From Lachnospiraceae bacterium (GTDB lineage Bacteria; Bacillota; Clostridia; Lachnospirales; Lachnospiraceae), in assembly GCA_022791635.1 (NCBI GenBank), contig JAAVZL010000033.1:104567-168566 (forward strand): DNA of 64,000 nucleotides, given 5' to 3'. Below, piece after piece: positions 8,856 to 18,057 of the stretch (position 1 is its first letter; each line of letters starts with the position of its first letter). A model generated the notes under the pieces. It was not told the DNA's origin. It did no database searches and was given only the letters and a program-made list of their open reading frames with translations. The translations under genes were made by a program, and so were the position numbers.

Positions 8856-10148
8856 TTATTTCATTTTTCTATGCATGTCGGCGCTAGCCAGTAGCTTATC
8901 CAGATAAATAGACTTAAACTGCTTGCTGGCCAGGGCCTGCTTCAGAGGCGGAAGCTTCAAAATCGCCGCGAACACTGCCGCCATGGCCCGGTGATTGGCA
9001 AATGCCTGGTTGTCGAAAACCAAATTCTGCAGGGTTCCTTTTTCTATGGCCTGGAGCACAAAGCGGTGGGTGCTGTTCACCGGCGTGATCACCTGAATAG
9101 GTCTGCGCTTCATTTCGATGGCCTTTGTGGGACAGTTCCCGGCACAGACGCCGCAGCCTAAACAGATCTCCTCTTTGATCACGGCCTTCTTCTTCCCGTT
9201 CTCTCCCTCCTCCATGGAAATGGCGAAAATAGGGCAGGCCTTGGCACATTTTCCACAGCCGACACAGGTCTCCTTGTCCACGGAAGGGATATAATTGGTG
9301 GTTGCCACCGGCTGCATGGGGGCAAATTTCCGGGCCGCCTGCAATGCCTCGCAGCAACAGCCGCAGCAGTTGCAGATAAAGGCCGGATCCTCTCGGACAT
9401 TTTCGCCGATCTGCACCAGATTGTGGGCGTAGGAGCGCTCCAGGGCGTCCATGGCCTCCGCCTTGTCGATAAGCCTTGCATAACCGCCGTGCTCGGCTAA
9501 GGAGCGGGCCACATTGCCGAAGGTGAGACACACGTCCAGGGGTGCGTCGATCTCACAGGGATGGCCTGCGTGGAGCATTTTGTGGCGGCAGTAGCAGGTG
9601 CCAAGGCCGATATACTCCGCCTCCTCCACGATGTGGCTGGCCCGCTCGTGATCCAGAATATGCAGGGTATTGGCATTGGTCAGCACCGGCTCCTGAACGA
9701 ATACCCGGCCCAGGCGGGTCTCTGTGACAAAGAAGAGATCCTTTACAAAGTCCTCCTCCACGTTCATATATTGATAATAAAGCTCGCTTAGGTATTTCTG
9801 ATCAATGTCCCCTCGGGTGCGCATAAGGGCAAACTCAATAAAGCCGGCCATGGGAGGCGGCATTACGAATTTGCGCACGCCGTTATGATAAGAGTCCACC
9901 AGCAGGGCCTTTTCACAAAGGTGTGTGAGAAATTTCTCCGCCTTAGCCTCGCTGGTATCCCAGATGCGGGCGGCCTTCTTGGCTGTAAAGGGCCGGACAG
10001 GTAAAAGGGCTACCCATTTTGCTTCTTTTTCCGTATAGAGCACCTGGAGAATCTTATACAAAGTGTCCGATACCGGCGCGCCCTGAGTGAACCAGTTGAT
10101 CCGGTCCTCCAGATTCTTGTAGGCGTCTCTGCTTGCTAGATGTCCCAT
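8856..10148 (-). CDS. 4Fe-4S ferredoxin-domain protein with cysteine-rich centre
   Basis: 430 residues from the ATG at 10148, which has AGGAGGA upstream; a longer frame to 10187 lacks support. The N-terminal 110 residues look helical and winged-helix-like. A middle part has CYCRHKMLHAGHPCE and CNCCGCCCEAL. Then come two standard 4Fe-4S motifs, CVGCGKCAKACP (about residue 300) and CLGCGVCAGNCP (about 330). It resembles anaerobe Fe-S proteins annotated only as 4Fe-4S binding. It should carry electrons in the cytoplasm, as no signal or membrane segment is seen. The partner enzyme is not evident from neighbours. Confidence 0.8.
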   Translation of the reverse strand: MGHLASRDAYKNLEDRINWFTQGAPVSDTLYKILQVLYTEKEAKWVALLPVRPFTAKKAARIWDTSEAKAEKFLTHLCEKALLVDSYHNGVRKFVMPPPMAGFIEFALMRTRGDIDQKYLSELYYQYMNVEEDFVKDLFFVTETRLGRVFVQEPVLTNANTLHILDHERASHIVEEAEYIGLGTCYCRHKMLHAGHPCEIDAPLDVCLTFGNVARSLAEHGGYARLIDKAEAMDALERSYAHNLVQIGENVREDPAFICNCCGCCCEALQAARKFAPMQPVATTNYIPSVDKETCVGCGKCAKACPIFAISMEEGENGKKKAVIKEEICLGCGVCAGNCPTKAIEMKRRPIQVITPVNSTHRFVLQAIEKGTLQNLVFDNQAFANHRAMAAVFAAILKLPPLKQALASKQFKSIYLDKLLASADMHRKMK

Positions 10149-10209
10149 AAATCTTCCTCCTGAAAACTTTCCTCTATTATATACCATTTATCCCTAAAAT
10201 TCCACAGGC

Positions 10210-12036
10210 CTATTCAATCTCCACCTCCGGCCCGGTTACCACATTGGCTCCTTCCCACTCCTCTTCCCCGGAAAATGAGGACTGGTCCTTAGGACACCAC
10301 GCTTTTACCACTATCATTTCCTCTCTTGGCTCTTCTCCAAAGAAGCATATATTTCCGTCAAGCTCCGCAGCAAAGCCGCTGCCGTCATCGGTTATTGTCA
10401 AATCCGCTCCCTGAAAAAGCAGATAGTGGTAAGCGTCTCCTATGAGAAACATTTTTGCACGCCTTGTAATGGACTGGCCATATTCCAAGGGTTCTTCCCA
10501 TTCCCCCGTATAAATCGGGATATAAATATCGCAGATTGCTTCCTCCCCCAGGTACAGCTCATACCAGGAGCCGTATTCCTCAAAGGATTCGTCTGCCTCT
10601 ATTTCTTCTACCAGCTTTTTGCACAGCTCCTCATAGGCGGGTCCCCATTCTGCATATTGCTCTGCCGTCAGCTTCCATGCCTCAAAATGGAACATATACT
10701 GTACATAAGCTTCCCAAACAGACTGCTTAAGCTCCTGAGCTTCCATTTCCCATGGCCGGTAAAAGGGGCTCTTTACCAAAGAAAAATCCTCCATGCCTCC
10801 ATTCACAAAAATCTCCGGATATAAAACATCCTCTTTCCCAATTCCTATGGCAGAAAGATCCCATAGCTCCTCCTGCTCCTGAAACATGCGCATCACAGTA
10901 TCACAGAACTCCTCCAGGGACTCCGGAGCGGAATAATAAAGAACGCTCATCTCATTCCCGTAATCCTCCGGCCAGTCATAGCCTCCCTTTTCCATGCGAC
11001 CCCAGTTCATCCCGTACTGCTCTGCATAATATTCCAGAAGCTGAAGTCCATAATCCTCACTCCTTGCGGATATCCTTCCTTTTTCATCATATTCCAGCCT
11101 CACCGTAACAGGCAGATCCGGATGAGATTTGGAGTACAGCTCATAGAAAGCCTCTTCCTGGGAATCCGTTATTTTCTCCGGCTTTGAAAATTTCGTCTCC
11201 GGATACTCCTCTTTCATATAGGCTTCCACATAACGCCGCTCGGCCGTTACCTTCCGATAAACGGAAAAGGGCACAAGAACCGCAAGCAGCACTGCCGCCG
11301 CAATGCCAATCTGTATCCAGCTCTTCACCCTATTTTCATGGGCCAGGCGCTTCTCTTCGAGCTGGCGTTCAAAGGCCTTCTCCTTCATCCGCAGATCAAA
11401 GGCCGGCTGCAGGCTTTTTCGAAGCCTCTTAAGATCATCCTGATAAGCAGTTCCTTTGTCTTCTTCCACATGACGGAAGTCATAAGCGTCCCAAAAGAGA
11501 ATCCGTATGACGTAATCGTAGGAAAGCTTCTGTTCCATCTCCTCGCTCAGAAGCTTTAGGAGCTTCGGATGCCATTGGATACTCTGAAAATCCTTGGATT
11601 GCAGATACTCTCTCCACCATTCCTGCACCCTGGGTTCCCGGAGCTCAAAGTTATTGATCTCCTTCCAATGTTCAAGGAAATCCGCAAGCTTTTCTTCCTG
11701 TTCCTCGGACTGCCTCTCCAGATAAGCCCGCAGCTGCCGCTCTGCTTCTGTCTCCTTCGGCTGCTCAAAGCCCTCTGCCGCAGATTTCCCGGAAGGCTCT
11801 TCTTCCTGCTTAAGCCCGCTCTTCCCACGGTCTTGACTCTTTTGGTCTTTGGTTTCTTCCGGTTTTTCTTTTTCCCTCCGGGCATATGCCAAAGCCGCCT
11901 GATAGGCCTCGTAAAGCATCCGGAACTCCTCGGGTTTTTCCTCCGGATGTACTTCCCTGGAACGGGCGGCGTATGCCCTTTTTATCTGTCGTTTATCTTT
12001 GGTGGGCTCTATGCCCAGCCGTTCCCATATTCCCAT
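10210..12036 (-). CDS. J-domain-like membrane protein, partner of the adjacent Hsp70
   Basis: 608 residues from the ATG at 12036 (GAGGTGG upstream). Residues 1-60 look like a J domain (WERLGIEPTKDKRQIKRAYA), but the invariant HPD tripeptide reads HPE, followed by KPEEFRMLYEAYQAA. A charged, Glu/Lys-rich linker leads to one transmembrane helix near residues 245-262 (IGIAAAVLLAVLVPF). The remaining 340 residues contain many acidic and aromatic residues and have no family I recognise. It starts 14 bases after the Hsp70 stop on the same strand, so the two are almost surely co-transcribed and may act together at the membrane. Confidence 0.75.
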   Translation of the reverse strand: MGIWERLGIEPTKDKRQIKRAYAARSREVHPEEKPEEFRMLYEAYQAALAYARREKEKPEETKDQKSQDRGKSGLKQEEEPSGKSAAEGFEQPKETEAERQLRAYLERQSEEQEEKLADFLEHWKEINNFELREPRVQEWWREYLQSKDFQSIQWHPKLLKLLSEEMEQKLSYDYVIRILFWDAYDFRHVEEDKGTAYQDDLKRLRKSLQPAFDLRMKEKAFERQLEEKRLAHENRVKSWIQIGIAAAVLLAVLVPFSVYRKVTAERRYVEAYMKEEYPETKFSKPEKITDSQEEAFYELYSKSHPDLPVTVRLEYDEKGRISARSEDYGLQLLEYYAEQYGMNWGRMEKGGYDWPEDYGNEMSVLYYSAPESLEEFCDTVMRMFQEQEELWDLSAIGIGKEDVLYPEIFVNGGMEDFSLVKSPFYRPWEMEAQELKQSVWEAYVQYMFHFEAWKLTAEQYAEWGPAYEELCKKLVEEIEADESFEEYGSWYELYLGEEAICDIYIPIYTGEWEEPLEYGQSITRRAKMFLIGDAYHYLLFQGADLTITDDGSGFAAELDGNICFFGEEPREEMIVVKAWCPKDQSSFSGEEEWEGANVVTGPEVEIE

Positions 12037-12050
12037 AGTTCCCACCTCTG

Positions 12051-13730
12051 TCAGCGGTTTCCTTCCAGCTCGTCAAAGAGAGCCTCCGCTTCCTTCATAA
12101 GCTTCACAAGCTGCGGATCGTTCCTGCCGTTCATGGCCTCCTGAAGCTGCTCCAGAATCGCCGCCACGGCCTTCCGCCGTTCTCCCAAAAGTTCCTCGAA
12201 GAGACGCTCTCCCCTGGCCAGAGCCAGCTTCGTGCGGATTCCCCCCGGAGGTACCAGCTTATAGGCCTTTAGCTTTTGAGCCCGTTTTTCCACCTCTTCT
12301 TCCGGAACCCGGATGCCTCCCGTCGCAAGAAGCTTGCGCTTTTTGATATTCTGCTGAAGATCCGTAACCTCAACCTCCAGAATCCCGTTGATATCGTAGG
12401 TAAAGGTCAGCTCAAAGCAGGACTCTCCCACCGGCATGGGAAGGATATCCATATCAATTTCGCCAAGCTCTATATTTTCCCGGCAGTAATAGGCCTCTCC
12501 CTGATAGATTCCCACCACAATGTGCTTCTGATTGTCATAAGAATTGGTATAAAATCCGCTTCTGGAGCTTGGAAGGATGCTGTTCCTCTCAATTACCGGA
12601 GACATAATGGGATTGTTTCTGTCCGAGCGGTTTATAATGCCCGTTCCCAGGGTAAAGGGACAGATATCCGTCAGCACCAGATCCCGTATTTCTTCTCTGC
12701 GCTCCTTGATCCCGGCATAGATTCCGGCTCCCAGGGCAACCACCTCATCCGGAGAGCCAATCGCGCAGGGCCTTTTTCCCAGGCAGGTCTCAAGATAAAA
12801 GGCGATCACCGGCATTTTGGAGGAGCCTCCCACCAGCACCACCTCATCGATCTCCTCTATGGTTCTCTCGCTGTCACTTAACACATTGGTAATCACCTGA
12901 TTGATGCGTCCAAATATTTTCTGACTCATATCTGCCAAATGCACATTGGTAAGTTCAAGCTTCTTCTCCTCCGGGCCGTACACAAGCTCCGCCCTCTTCT
13001 CCACTGTCAGCTTTCTTTTTGCTTCCTCCGCCTGACGAAGCATGGCGGCCCGTTCCTTGGAACCTAACTTTTTATAATCCATACCGTGAGCCTGGCAGAA
13101 GCTCTGGGCAATCAGCTTGTCAAAATCATCTCCCCCCAGATGATTGTCTCCGCTGACGGCAATGATCTCAATTACATTGTCAAAATAATCCACAACGGAC
13201 ACATCCAAAGTTCCCCCGCCAAAGTCGAATACCAGGTAGCTTCCTTCCTCTTCCTTGCTTAGCCGGCTGGCCGCCAGGGCTGCGGCAGAGGGCTCGTTCA
13301 CCAGACGCTCCACATGAATTCCCGCCAGGGCGCCGGCCTGCTTTGTGGCATATCGCTGATTGTCATTAAAATAGGCCGGAACGCTGATGACCGCCTCCGT
13401 GACCTCCTCCCCCAGGAACCGCTCCGCATCCTCTTTCAGCTGGCGAAGCACAAAGGAGGAGAGCTCTTGGGGCCTGAATTCCTGCCCGCTCAGGCGAAAT
13501 ATATGGTTCGTGCCCATAAAACGCTTAAAGGAAGCCACCGAGGCTTCCGGATGAGAGATCAGCCGCTCCTTTGCCACGGCTCCCACGCAGATGCTCCCGT
13601 CTTCCTCCACACTGACTGCGCTCGGTGTCAGAAGCTGACCCAATGCATTTGGAATCAGAACTATGCTTCCATCCTTGCAGGCACAAGCCAGACTGTTGGT
13701 TGTTCCAAGATCAATTCCGATTATTGCCAT
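12051..13730 (-). CDS. Hsp70-family chaperone (HscC/DnaK-like)
   Basis: 559 residues from the ATG at 13730 (GGGGAGA upstream). The N-terminal ATPase domain shows all Hsp70 signatures: IGIDLGTTNS (phosphate 1), VFDFGGGTLDVSVVD (phosphate 2), VNEPSAAALAAS and VLVGGSSKMP (adenosine). The substrate domain begins near residue 365 (DICPFTLG) and is followed by a shortened helical lid. The protein is about 50-60 residues shorter than DnaK and lacks its C-terminal tail. With no GrpE or DnaJ alongside, it fits the specialised HscC-like group rather than the housekeeping DnaK. Its likely co-chaperone is the J-like gene downstream. Confidence 0.88.
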   Translation of the reverse strand: MAIIGIDLGTTNSLACACKDGSIVLIPNALGQLLTPSAVSVEEDGSICVGAVAKERLISHPEASVASFKRFMGTNHIFRLSGQEFRPQELSSFVLRQLKEDAERFLGEEVTEAVISVPAYFNDNQRYATKQAGALAGIHVERLVNEPSAAALAASRLSKEEEGSYLVFDFGGGTLDVSVVDYFDNVIEIIAVSGDNHLGGDDFDKLIAQSFCQAHGMDYKKLGSKERAAMLRQAEEAKRKLTVEKRAELVYGPEEKKLELTNVHLADMSQKIFGRINQVITNVLSDSERTIEEIDEVVLVGGSSKMPVIAFYLETCLGKRPCAIGSPDEVVALGAGIYAGIKERREEIRDLVLTDICPFTLGTGIINRSDRNNPIMSPVIERNSILPSSRSGFYTNSYDNQKHIVVGIYQGEAYYCRENIELGEIDMDILPMPVGESCFELTFTYDINGILEVEVTDLQQNIKKRKLLATGGIRVPEEEVEKRAQKLKAYKLVPPGGIRTKLALARGERLFEELLGERRKAVAAILEQLQEAMNGRNDPQLVKLMKEAEALFDELEGNR

Positions 13731-13747
13731 TCTGCTTCTCCCCCCTG

Positions 13748-13777
13748 AAGGGGTTGTCTGATTTTTCGACAACCCTT
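13748..13777 (-). repeat. Leader hairpin of the Hsp70 gene, GGGNTGTC family
   Basis: AAGGGGTTGTC and GACAACCCTT form a stem between the predicted promoter and the Hsp70 start. The sequence is a variant of the GGGCTGTCGCAAAAT hairpin with a compensated pair change (GTTGTC/GACAAC against GCTGTC/GACAGC). In the mRNA it is followed at once by CCCCTTCAGGGG, which could mask the ribosome site. No CIRCE operator was seen. Confidence 0.5.
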
Positions 13778-13792
13778 TTTGCTGTTTTGCCT

Positions 13793-13821
13793 ATTATACC
13801 AATTTTATCCCATAGATACAA
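13793..13821 (-). promoter_or_regulatory. SigmaA-type promoter of the Hsp70/J-like operon
   Basis: On the minus strand TTGTAT, 17 bases and a consensus TATAAT lie about 63-91 bases upstream of the Hsp70 start codon. The -10 is perfect; the -35 matches four of six consensus bases. Confidence 0.65.
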
Positions 13822-13904
13822 GATAAGCCGGAGCAGGGCAGTTATCTGAATCGTTATGACCGCATATAATTCTAACAACCCCCACCAAGAAAAAGGAAGC
13901 TTTC

Positions 13905-15347
13905 ATGACTGCATTTGCCACATTGATCGAAACTGTCAACGATTACCTCTGGGGCCTCCCCATGATTGTGCTCCTCTTCGGCACCCACCTTTTTATGACC
14001 GTAAAAACCGGCTTTATCCAGCGAAAGACTCCCCTGGCCATCCGGCTTTCCCTGACAAAGGATCCCGATTCCAGTGGGGACATCAGTCCCTTTGCCTCTC
14101 TCTCCACCTCTCTGGCCTCCACCCTGGGAACGGGCAATATCATCGGTGTTGGAACGGCCATCGCTCTGGGCGGACCGGGGGCTGTCTTCTGGTGCTGGCT
14201 TACGGGAATCTTTGGCATGGCCACTACCTATGCGGAATCTCTGATTGCCGTGAAATACCGGGTGCGCACCAGAGACGGCCATATGCTTGGAGGCGCCATG
14301 TACGCCCTGGAGCGGGGCCTTAAAATGCGCGTCCCGGCCATTCTCTTCGCCTGCTTCGGCGTTCTCACCTCCTTTGGCATCGGCTGCGGGGTTCAGGTAA
14401 ATGCCATCGCCGTGATCATCGACTCCTCTGTCCGCTCTGTTCTGGAGAGAAGCTCCTCCCTCTCCTCCTTAAGGCGGCTGCTGGAGGCACGGCCCGACGC
14501 CGTCTGCCTAACCATTGGCGTTGTAACCGGACTTATCACCTGTGTGGTGATCCTGGGGGGCGTGCGTTCCATTGCCCGGGTCTGTGAGCGGCTTGTCCCC
14601 TTTATGGCTTTCTCCTATCTGGCCGGATGCTTCGTGATCCTGCTCCTGAACCACAGCCTTCTTGGGGAAAGCATTTCTCTTATTCTCTCCTCTGCCTTTG
14701 AAAGTCCAAAGGCTGTGGGAGGAGGGCTGGCAGGCTCCGGCATGATGCTGGCAGCCCGCTATGGCATTGCCCGGGGCCTCTTTACCAATGAGGCCGGTAT
14801 GGGCTCCGCTCCTATCATCGCGGCAGCCGCCCGTACCCCCAACCCTGTGCGCCAGGCCCTGATTGCCTCCACCGCCACCTTCTGGGACACGGTTGTAGTC
14901 TGCCTCATCACCGGTCTCGTTCTGGTGAGCAGCATTCTGCGTGACAGCTCTCTTTCCTGGGACACCCTCTCCGGCGGGGAGCTGACTACAGCCGCCTTTT
15001 CCCAGATTCCCTATATCGGAAGACCTGTCCTTATCTTTGGCATCATTACTTTTGCCTACGCCACGATCCTGGGCTGGTCCTACTATGGGGAACGGTGTCT
15101 GGAATATCTGTTTGGGAAAATCTCCCTCTTCCCCTACCGGTTTCTCTGGATTCTGGTTCTCGTCTTTGCACCGGTTGTACGCCTGGAGCTTGTCTGGAGT
15201 ATCTCGGACACCCTCAATGCGCTGATGGCAATTCCCAATCTTCTGGCCGTTTTGCTGCTGTCCGGCACCATTGCCCGGGACACCCGTTATTACTTAAAGC
15301 ACCTGGACGAAAAAGACCGGAGCCTGATTCCCTTGCGTCAGAAGTGA
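13905..15347 (+). CDS. Sodium:alanine/glycine symporter (AGCS family)
   Basis: A 480-residue membrane protein. The AGCS family motif GTGNIIGVGTAIALGGPGAV is at about residues 80-100, followed by WLTGIFGMATTYAES. NEAGMGSAPIIAAAA in the middle is also typical, and about ten hydrophobic segments are visible. The family imports alanine or glycine with sodium. The ATG has AAGGAAG five bases upstream; an upstream frame start at 13856 is not needed. It is divergent from the Hsp70 gene and followed on the same strand by a PfkB kinase with its own promoter. Confidence 0.92.
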   Translation: MTAFATLIETVNDYLWGLPMIVLLFGTHLFMTVKTGFIQRKTPLAIRLSLTKDPDSSGDISPFASLSTSLASTLGTGNIIGVGTAIALGGPGAVFWCWLTGIFGMATTYAESLIAVKYRVRTRDGHMLGGAMYALERGLKMRVPAILFACFGVLTSFGIGCGVQVNAIAVIIDSSVRSVLERSSSLSSLRRLLEARPDAVCLTIGVVTGLITCVVILGGVRSIARVCERLVPFMAFSYLAGCFVILLLNHSLLGESISLILSSAFESPKAVGGGLAGSGMMLAARYGIARGLFTNEAGMGSAPIIAAAARTPNPVRQALIASTATFWDTVVVCLITGLVLVSSILRDSSLSWDTLSGGELTTAAFSQIPYIGRPVLIFGIITFAYATILGWSYYGERCLEYLFGKISLFPYRFLWILVLVFAPVVRLELVWSISDTLNALMAIPNLLAVLLLSGTIARDTRYYLKHLDEKDRSLIPLRQK

Positions 15348-15362
15348 TTCCAATGCTATAAT
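15333..15362 (+). promoter_or_regulatory. Extended -10 promoter of the PfkB kinase gene
   Basis: TTGCGT, 18 bases, then TGCTATAAT (extended -10 with a perfect TATAAT). The -35 lies inside the end of the symporter gene and the -10 is about 62 bases before the kinase start codon. Confidence 0.6.
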
Positions 15363-15423
15363 CATCTCAAAAATAAAAACGGATTTCTACGATTGATGAA
15401 AACCATGCAAAGGAGAAAATCAT

Positions 15424-16365
15424 ATGTATGATATTACGCTTATCGGCGCCGCCATCCTGGATGTCCTGGCCCGTCCCGTTTCCAAAAAAGAGCTTGCCGG
15501 CCGCTCCTGCCCTGCGGACTCTGTTACCCTCACCCCGGGCGGTGACGCCTGCAATGAAGCCACCACCCTGGCCCGCCTGGGAAAGCGGGTGAATCTTATC
15601 ACCAAGCTGGGCAATGACTTAAGCGGACAGCTTCTTCTGCATTATTTTCAGGAAAACGGAGTGTCCACAGAGGATACGGTCATCGATCCGGATCTGGACA
15701 CGGGAATCAATATGGTCCTGGTAGACGAGGAGGCAGAGCGCTCCTTTATCACCAACCGGAACGGGTCTTTGCGCAAGCTTGCCCTTCCGGATATCAACCT
15801 GGAGGCTTTGAAGAAGGCTCCCCTTCTCTGCTTTGCCAGTATCTTCGTGTCTCCCTGCTTTGATGTCCCGGCCATGGCCTCCCTGTTCCGCTCGGCAAAG
15901 GACCAGGGCTGCACCCTCTGCGCCGATATGACCCGCTGCAAAAACAACGAACGGCTCCCGGATATTCAGGAAGCCATTCAATATCTGGATTATCTGTTTC
16001 CCAACTACGAGGAGGCAAAGGCCGTGTCCGGCCTTTCGGATCCGGAGGCAATTGCCGATGCCTTTTTAGACTGTGGCGTATCCTGCATGGTGATTAAAAT
16101 GGGCAAGGACGGCTGCTTTATTAAGACAAAAGACCAAAGTCTTATGATTCCCGCCTACCCCCACACCCGATGCATCGATACCACCGGGGCCGGAGACAAT
16201 TTCGCCGCCGGATTTCTTTACGGGCTGTCTGAGCAAATGAGTCTGGCCGACTGCGGGCGCTTTGCCAATATGACCGCCTCCCTGGCTGTGGAATCTCTCG
16301 GAGCCTGCACCGGCGTCCAATCGCTTTCCCAGGTTATGGAGCGTTTTCGGGAAAGTACAAGGTAA
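15424..16365 (+). CDS. PfkB-family carbohydrate kinase
   Basis: A 313-residue sugar or nucleoside kinase of the ribokinase fold. The start has the family glycine pattern (PGGDACNEATTLARLG), and the C-terminal active site is DTTGAGDNFAAGFLYGL near residue 250, with the catalytic aspartate. The ATG has AAAGGAG upstream. The substrate cannot be read from sequence; ribose, fructose or a nucleoside are possible. Its 3' end overlaps the convergent histidine kinase gene by 32 bases. Confidence 0.88.
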   Translation: MYDITLIGAAILDVLARPVSKKELAGRSCPADSVTLTPGGDACNEATTLARLGKRVNLITKLGNDLSGQLLLHYFQENGVSTEDTVIDPDLDTGINMVLVDEEAERSFITNRNGSLRKLALPDINLEALKKAPLLCFASIFVSPCFDVPAMASLFRSAKDQGCTLCADMTRCKNNERLPDIQEAIQYLDYLFPNYEEAKAVSGLSDPEAIADAFLDCGVSCMVIKMGKDGCFIKTKDQSLMIPAYPHTRCIDTTGAGDNFAAGFLYGLSEQMSLADCGRFANMTASLAVESLGACTGVQSLSQVMERFRESTR

Positions 16366-17230
16366 TCATCAGACGCTCTTCCCGGTAATCCGCTCGGATA
16401 TGGACGCCCATACGCTCACACAGCTGCTTTGCGATTGCCAGGCCAAGACCTGTGGACCGGCTGCCGGTCTCTACCGTATAGAAACGCTCAAAAAGCTTTC
16501 CTGCCAGAACCGGCGACAGGCTCCTTGCCCTGTTTGAAAAGACAATTGTCCCGTCAGCCTCCATGGTGACAGACAAATCTCCGTCACTGTATTTCAGACT
16601 GTTGCTGATGATATTCCCAAAGATGCGCATAAGGGCAGAGCGATTCAAAAACCGCTCTGCCTTTTCCTCTGAAATGCTGATCCTTGGTAAGATTCGACTC
16701 TGTACAAAGGCTCCGTAGTAGGAGGCCAGACTCTCCTCCAAAACATCATTCAATGTCAGCCATTCTCCCTCTTCCTCCTCCCCGGAAGCCGTGATAAAAT
16801 AACGAAACAGCTCCTCCGTCAAGTCCGCAAGGGCCTGTGTCCGATTGCGGACCATCCCAAGATACCGTCTTGTCTCTTCCGTGTGTTCCTCCCGCTCCAG
16901 CAAATCCAGGTATCCAAGGATTGCCGTAAGAGGTGTGCGCAAATCGTGGGAAATGCCGGTGACCGCCTCCTTAAGCTCCCGATCTCCCTGTTGAAACCGG
17001 CGCCGCTCCTGGTTGAGAAGCCGAAGCTGTCTGTTGATGCCTGCTGCCAGAAGCCTCATGGCAGAATCCCGGCTGGAGATTGCAATGGGCGTATTGGTAT
17101 CCTCCGAAAGCCGCTCTTCAAACTCCCGGTGAATCTCTCCTGCCGCTCTGCGCAGAAGAGCTATTTTCCACAAAAGCAATAGGCAGATGGCAAACAGCGC
17201 CATACATAGGATTTCTAAATAAAGCATCAT
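16334..17230 (-). CDS. Sensor histidine kinase of a transporter-linked two-component system
   Basis: 298 residues from the first of two adjacent ATG codons at 17230/17227, with AGGT upstream. One transmembrane helix (residues 3-22) is followed by a HAMP-like linker. The dimerisation box ISHDLRTPLTAILGYLDLL has the phospho-acceptor histidine near residue 115. The ATPase part has NSLKYSDGDL (N box) and STGLGLAIAKQL (G box). No extracellular sensor domain is present, as in intramembrane-sensing kinases that work with an ABC transporter. It is last in the run response regulator - ATPase - permease - kinase. Confidence 0.88.
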   Translation of the reverse strand: MMLYLEILCMALFAICLLLLWKIALLRRAAGEIHREFEERLSEDTNTPIAISSRDSAMRLLAAGINRQLRLLNQERRRFQQGDRELKEAVTGISHDLRTPLTAILGYLDLLEREEHTEETRRYLGMVRNRTQALADLTEELFRYFITASGEEEEGEWLTLNDVLEESLASYYGAFVQSRILPRISISEEKAERFLNRSALMRIFGNIISNSLKYSDGDLSVTMEADGTIVFSNRARSLSPVLAGKLFERFYTVETGSRSTGLGLAIAKQLCERMGVHIRADYREERLMITLYFPENAP

Positions 17231-17232
17231 TT

Positions 17233-18057
17233 CTACCTGATATCCTTTTTTCCAAATAAATATACGCCAAGCGCCGTAGTCCCAGCTGTAATTCCTACGT
17301 TGCAGCAGGCCATACGGATCCAGGAAATAAAAACCTTTGTGCACATCTGAATTCCCTGCCCCGTAGGGAGAAAATCGTACACGAATTCATAAGCCTCGCG
17401 GGCTGCTCCCTGAAGATACCTTGGATTGGGCATTGGCTCTACCTGCGTCACATCTCCCAGTTCATTTAGCATATAGTAGTTTTGTATGAATTCCGGCTCC
17501 TCAAGTCTGGCATTAATGGAAAAAGCCAGTGCCAGAAGGGCTAAAAACAGAAGGATGTTGAGCACTGCTCCTGCCGCCTTGCTCTGATTCAGCATACTGA
17601 TCAGGGTAAAAATAGAAGAGAAGGATAAAATCATAAGTGCGCTTACCAGAAAACGGACAAGCAGCTCCCCAGGGCCCATGCGGACATTTCCGTTGAGGGG
17701 AATCCCCACAATGCTCTCTGCCGCCAGATAAATTACGACTGCAAGCAGGGATGCAGCGGTACAGATGATGAGATTTGCCAAATAGATGTTCTTTCTGGTA
17801 TGCCCCGCTATGAGCTTATTGCGCATGGTTCCTTCACTGTACTCTGTGCCCAGATACAGGCTGCAGCAGACAGCGGCAAAAACTCCGATGACTATGTTAA
17901 ATCCAAAGAAATAATTATTGGGATTTACCCTGTCTCCCTGCTCTATATAATGAAGAATCGGAAGATAGGCGCTCATGCCTGCCAGAAAGGCGCATCCAAG
18001 GCAAAACGCCCTGTCCCGAAGCAGACGGTTGAAATTTGCCCAAAGCAACTTATTCAT
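17233..18057 (-). CDS. ABC transporter permease, ABC-2 type
   Basis: A 274-residue protein with about six hydrophobic helices. The first follows a short cytoplasmic N-terminus (NKLLWANFNRLLRDRAF), typical for NatB/BcrB-like permeases. The ATG at 18057 has AGGAGG eight bases upstream and overlaps the end of the ATPase gene. Its stop lies three bases before the kinase start. With the ATPase it probably forms an efflux or peptide-resistance pump sensed by the neighbouring kinase; the substrate is unknown. Confidence 0.82.
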   Translation of the reverse strand: MNKLLWANFNRLLRDRAFCLGCAFLAGMSAYLPILHYIEQGDRVNPNNYFFGFNIVIGVFAAVCCSLYLGTEYSEGTMRNKLIAGHTRKNIYLANLIICTAASLLAVVIYLAAESIVGIPLNGNVRMGPGELLVRFLVSALMILSFSSIFTLISMLNQSKAAGAVLNILLFLALLALAFSINARLEEPEFIQNYYMLNELGDVTQVEPMPNPRYLQGAAREAYEFVYDFLPTGQGIQMCTKVFISWIRMACCNVGITAGTTALGVYLFGKKDIR

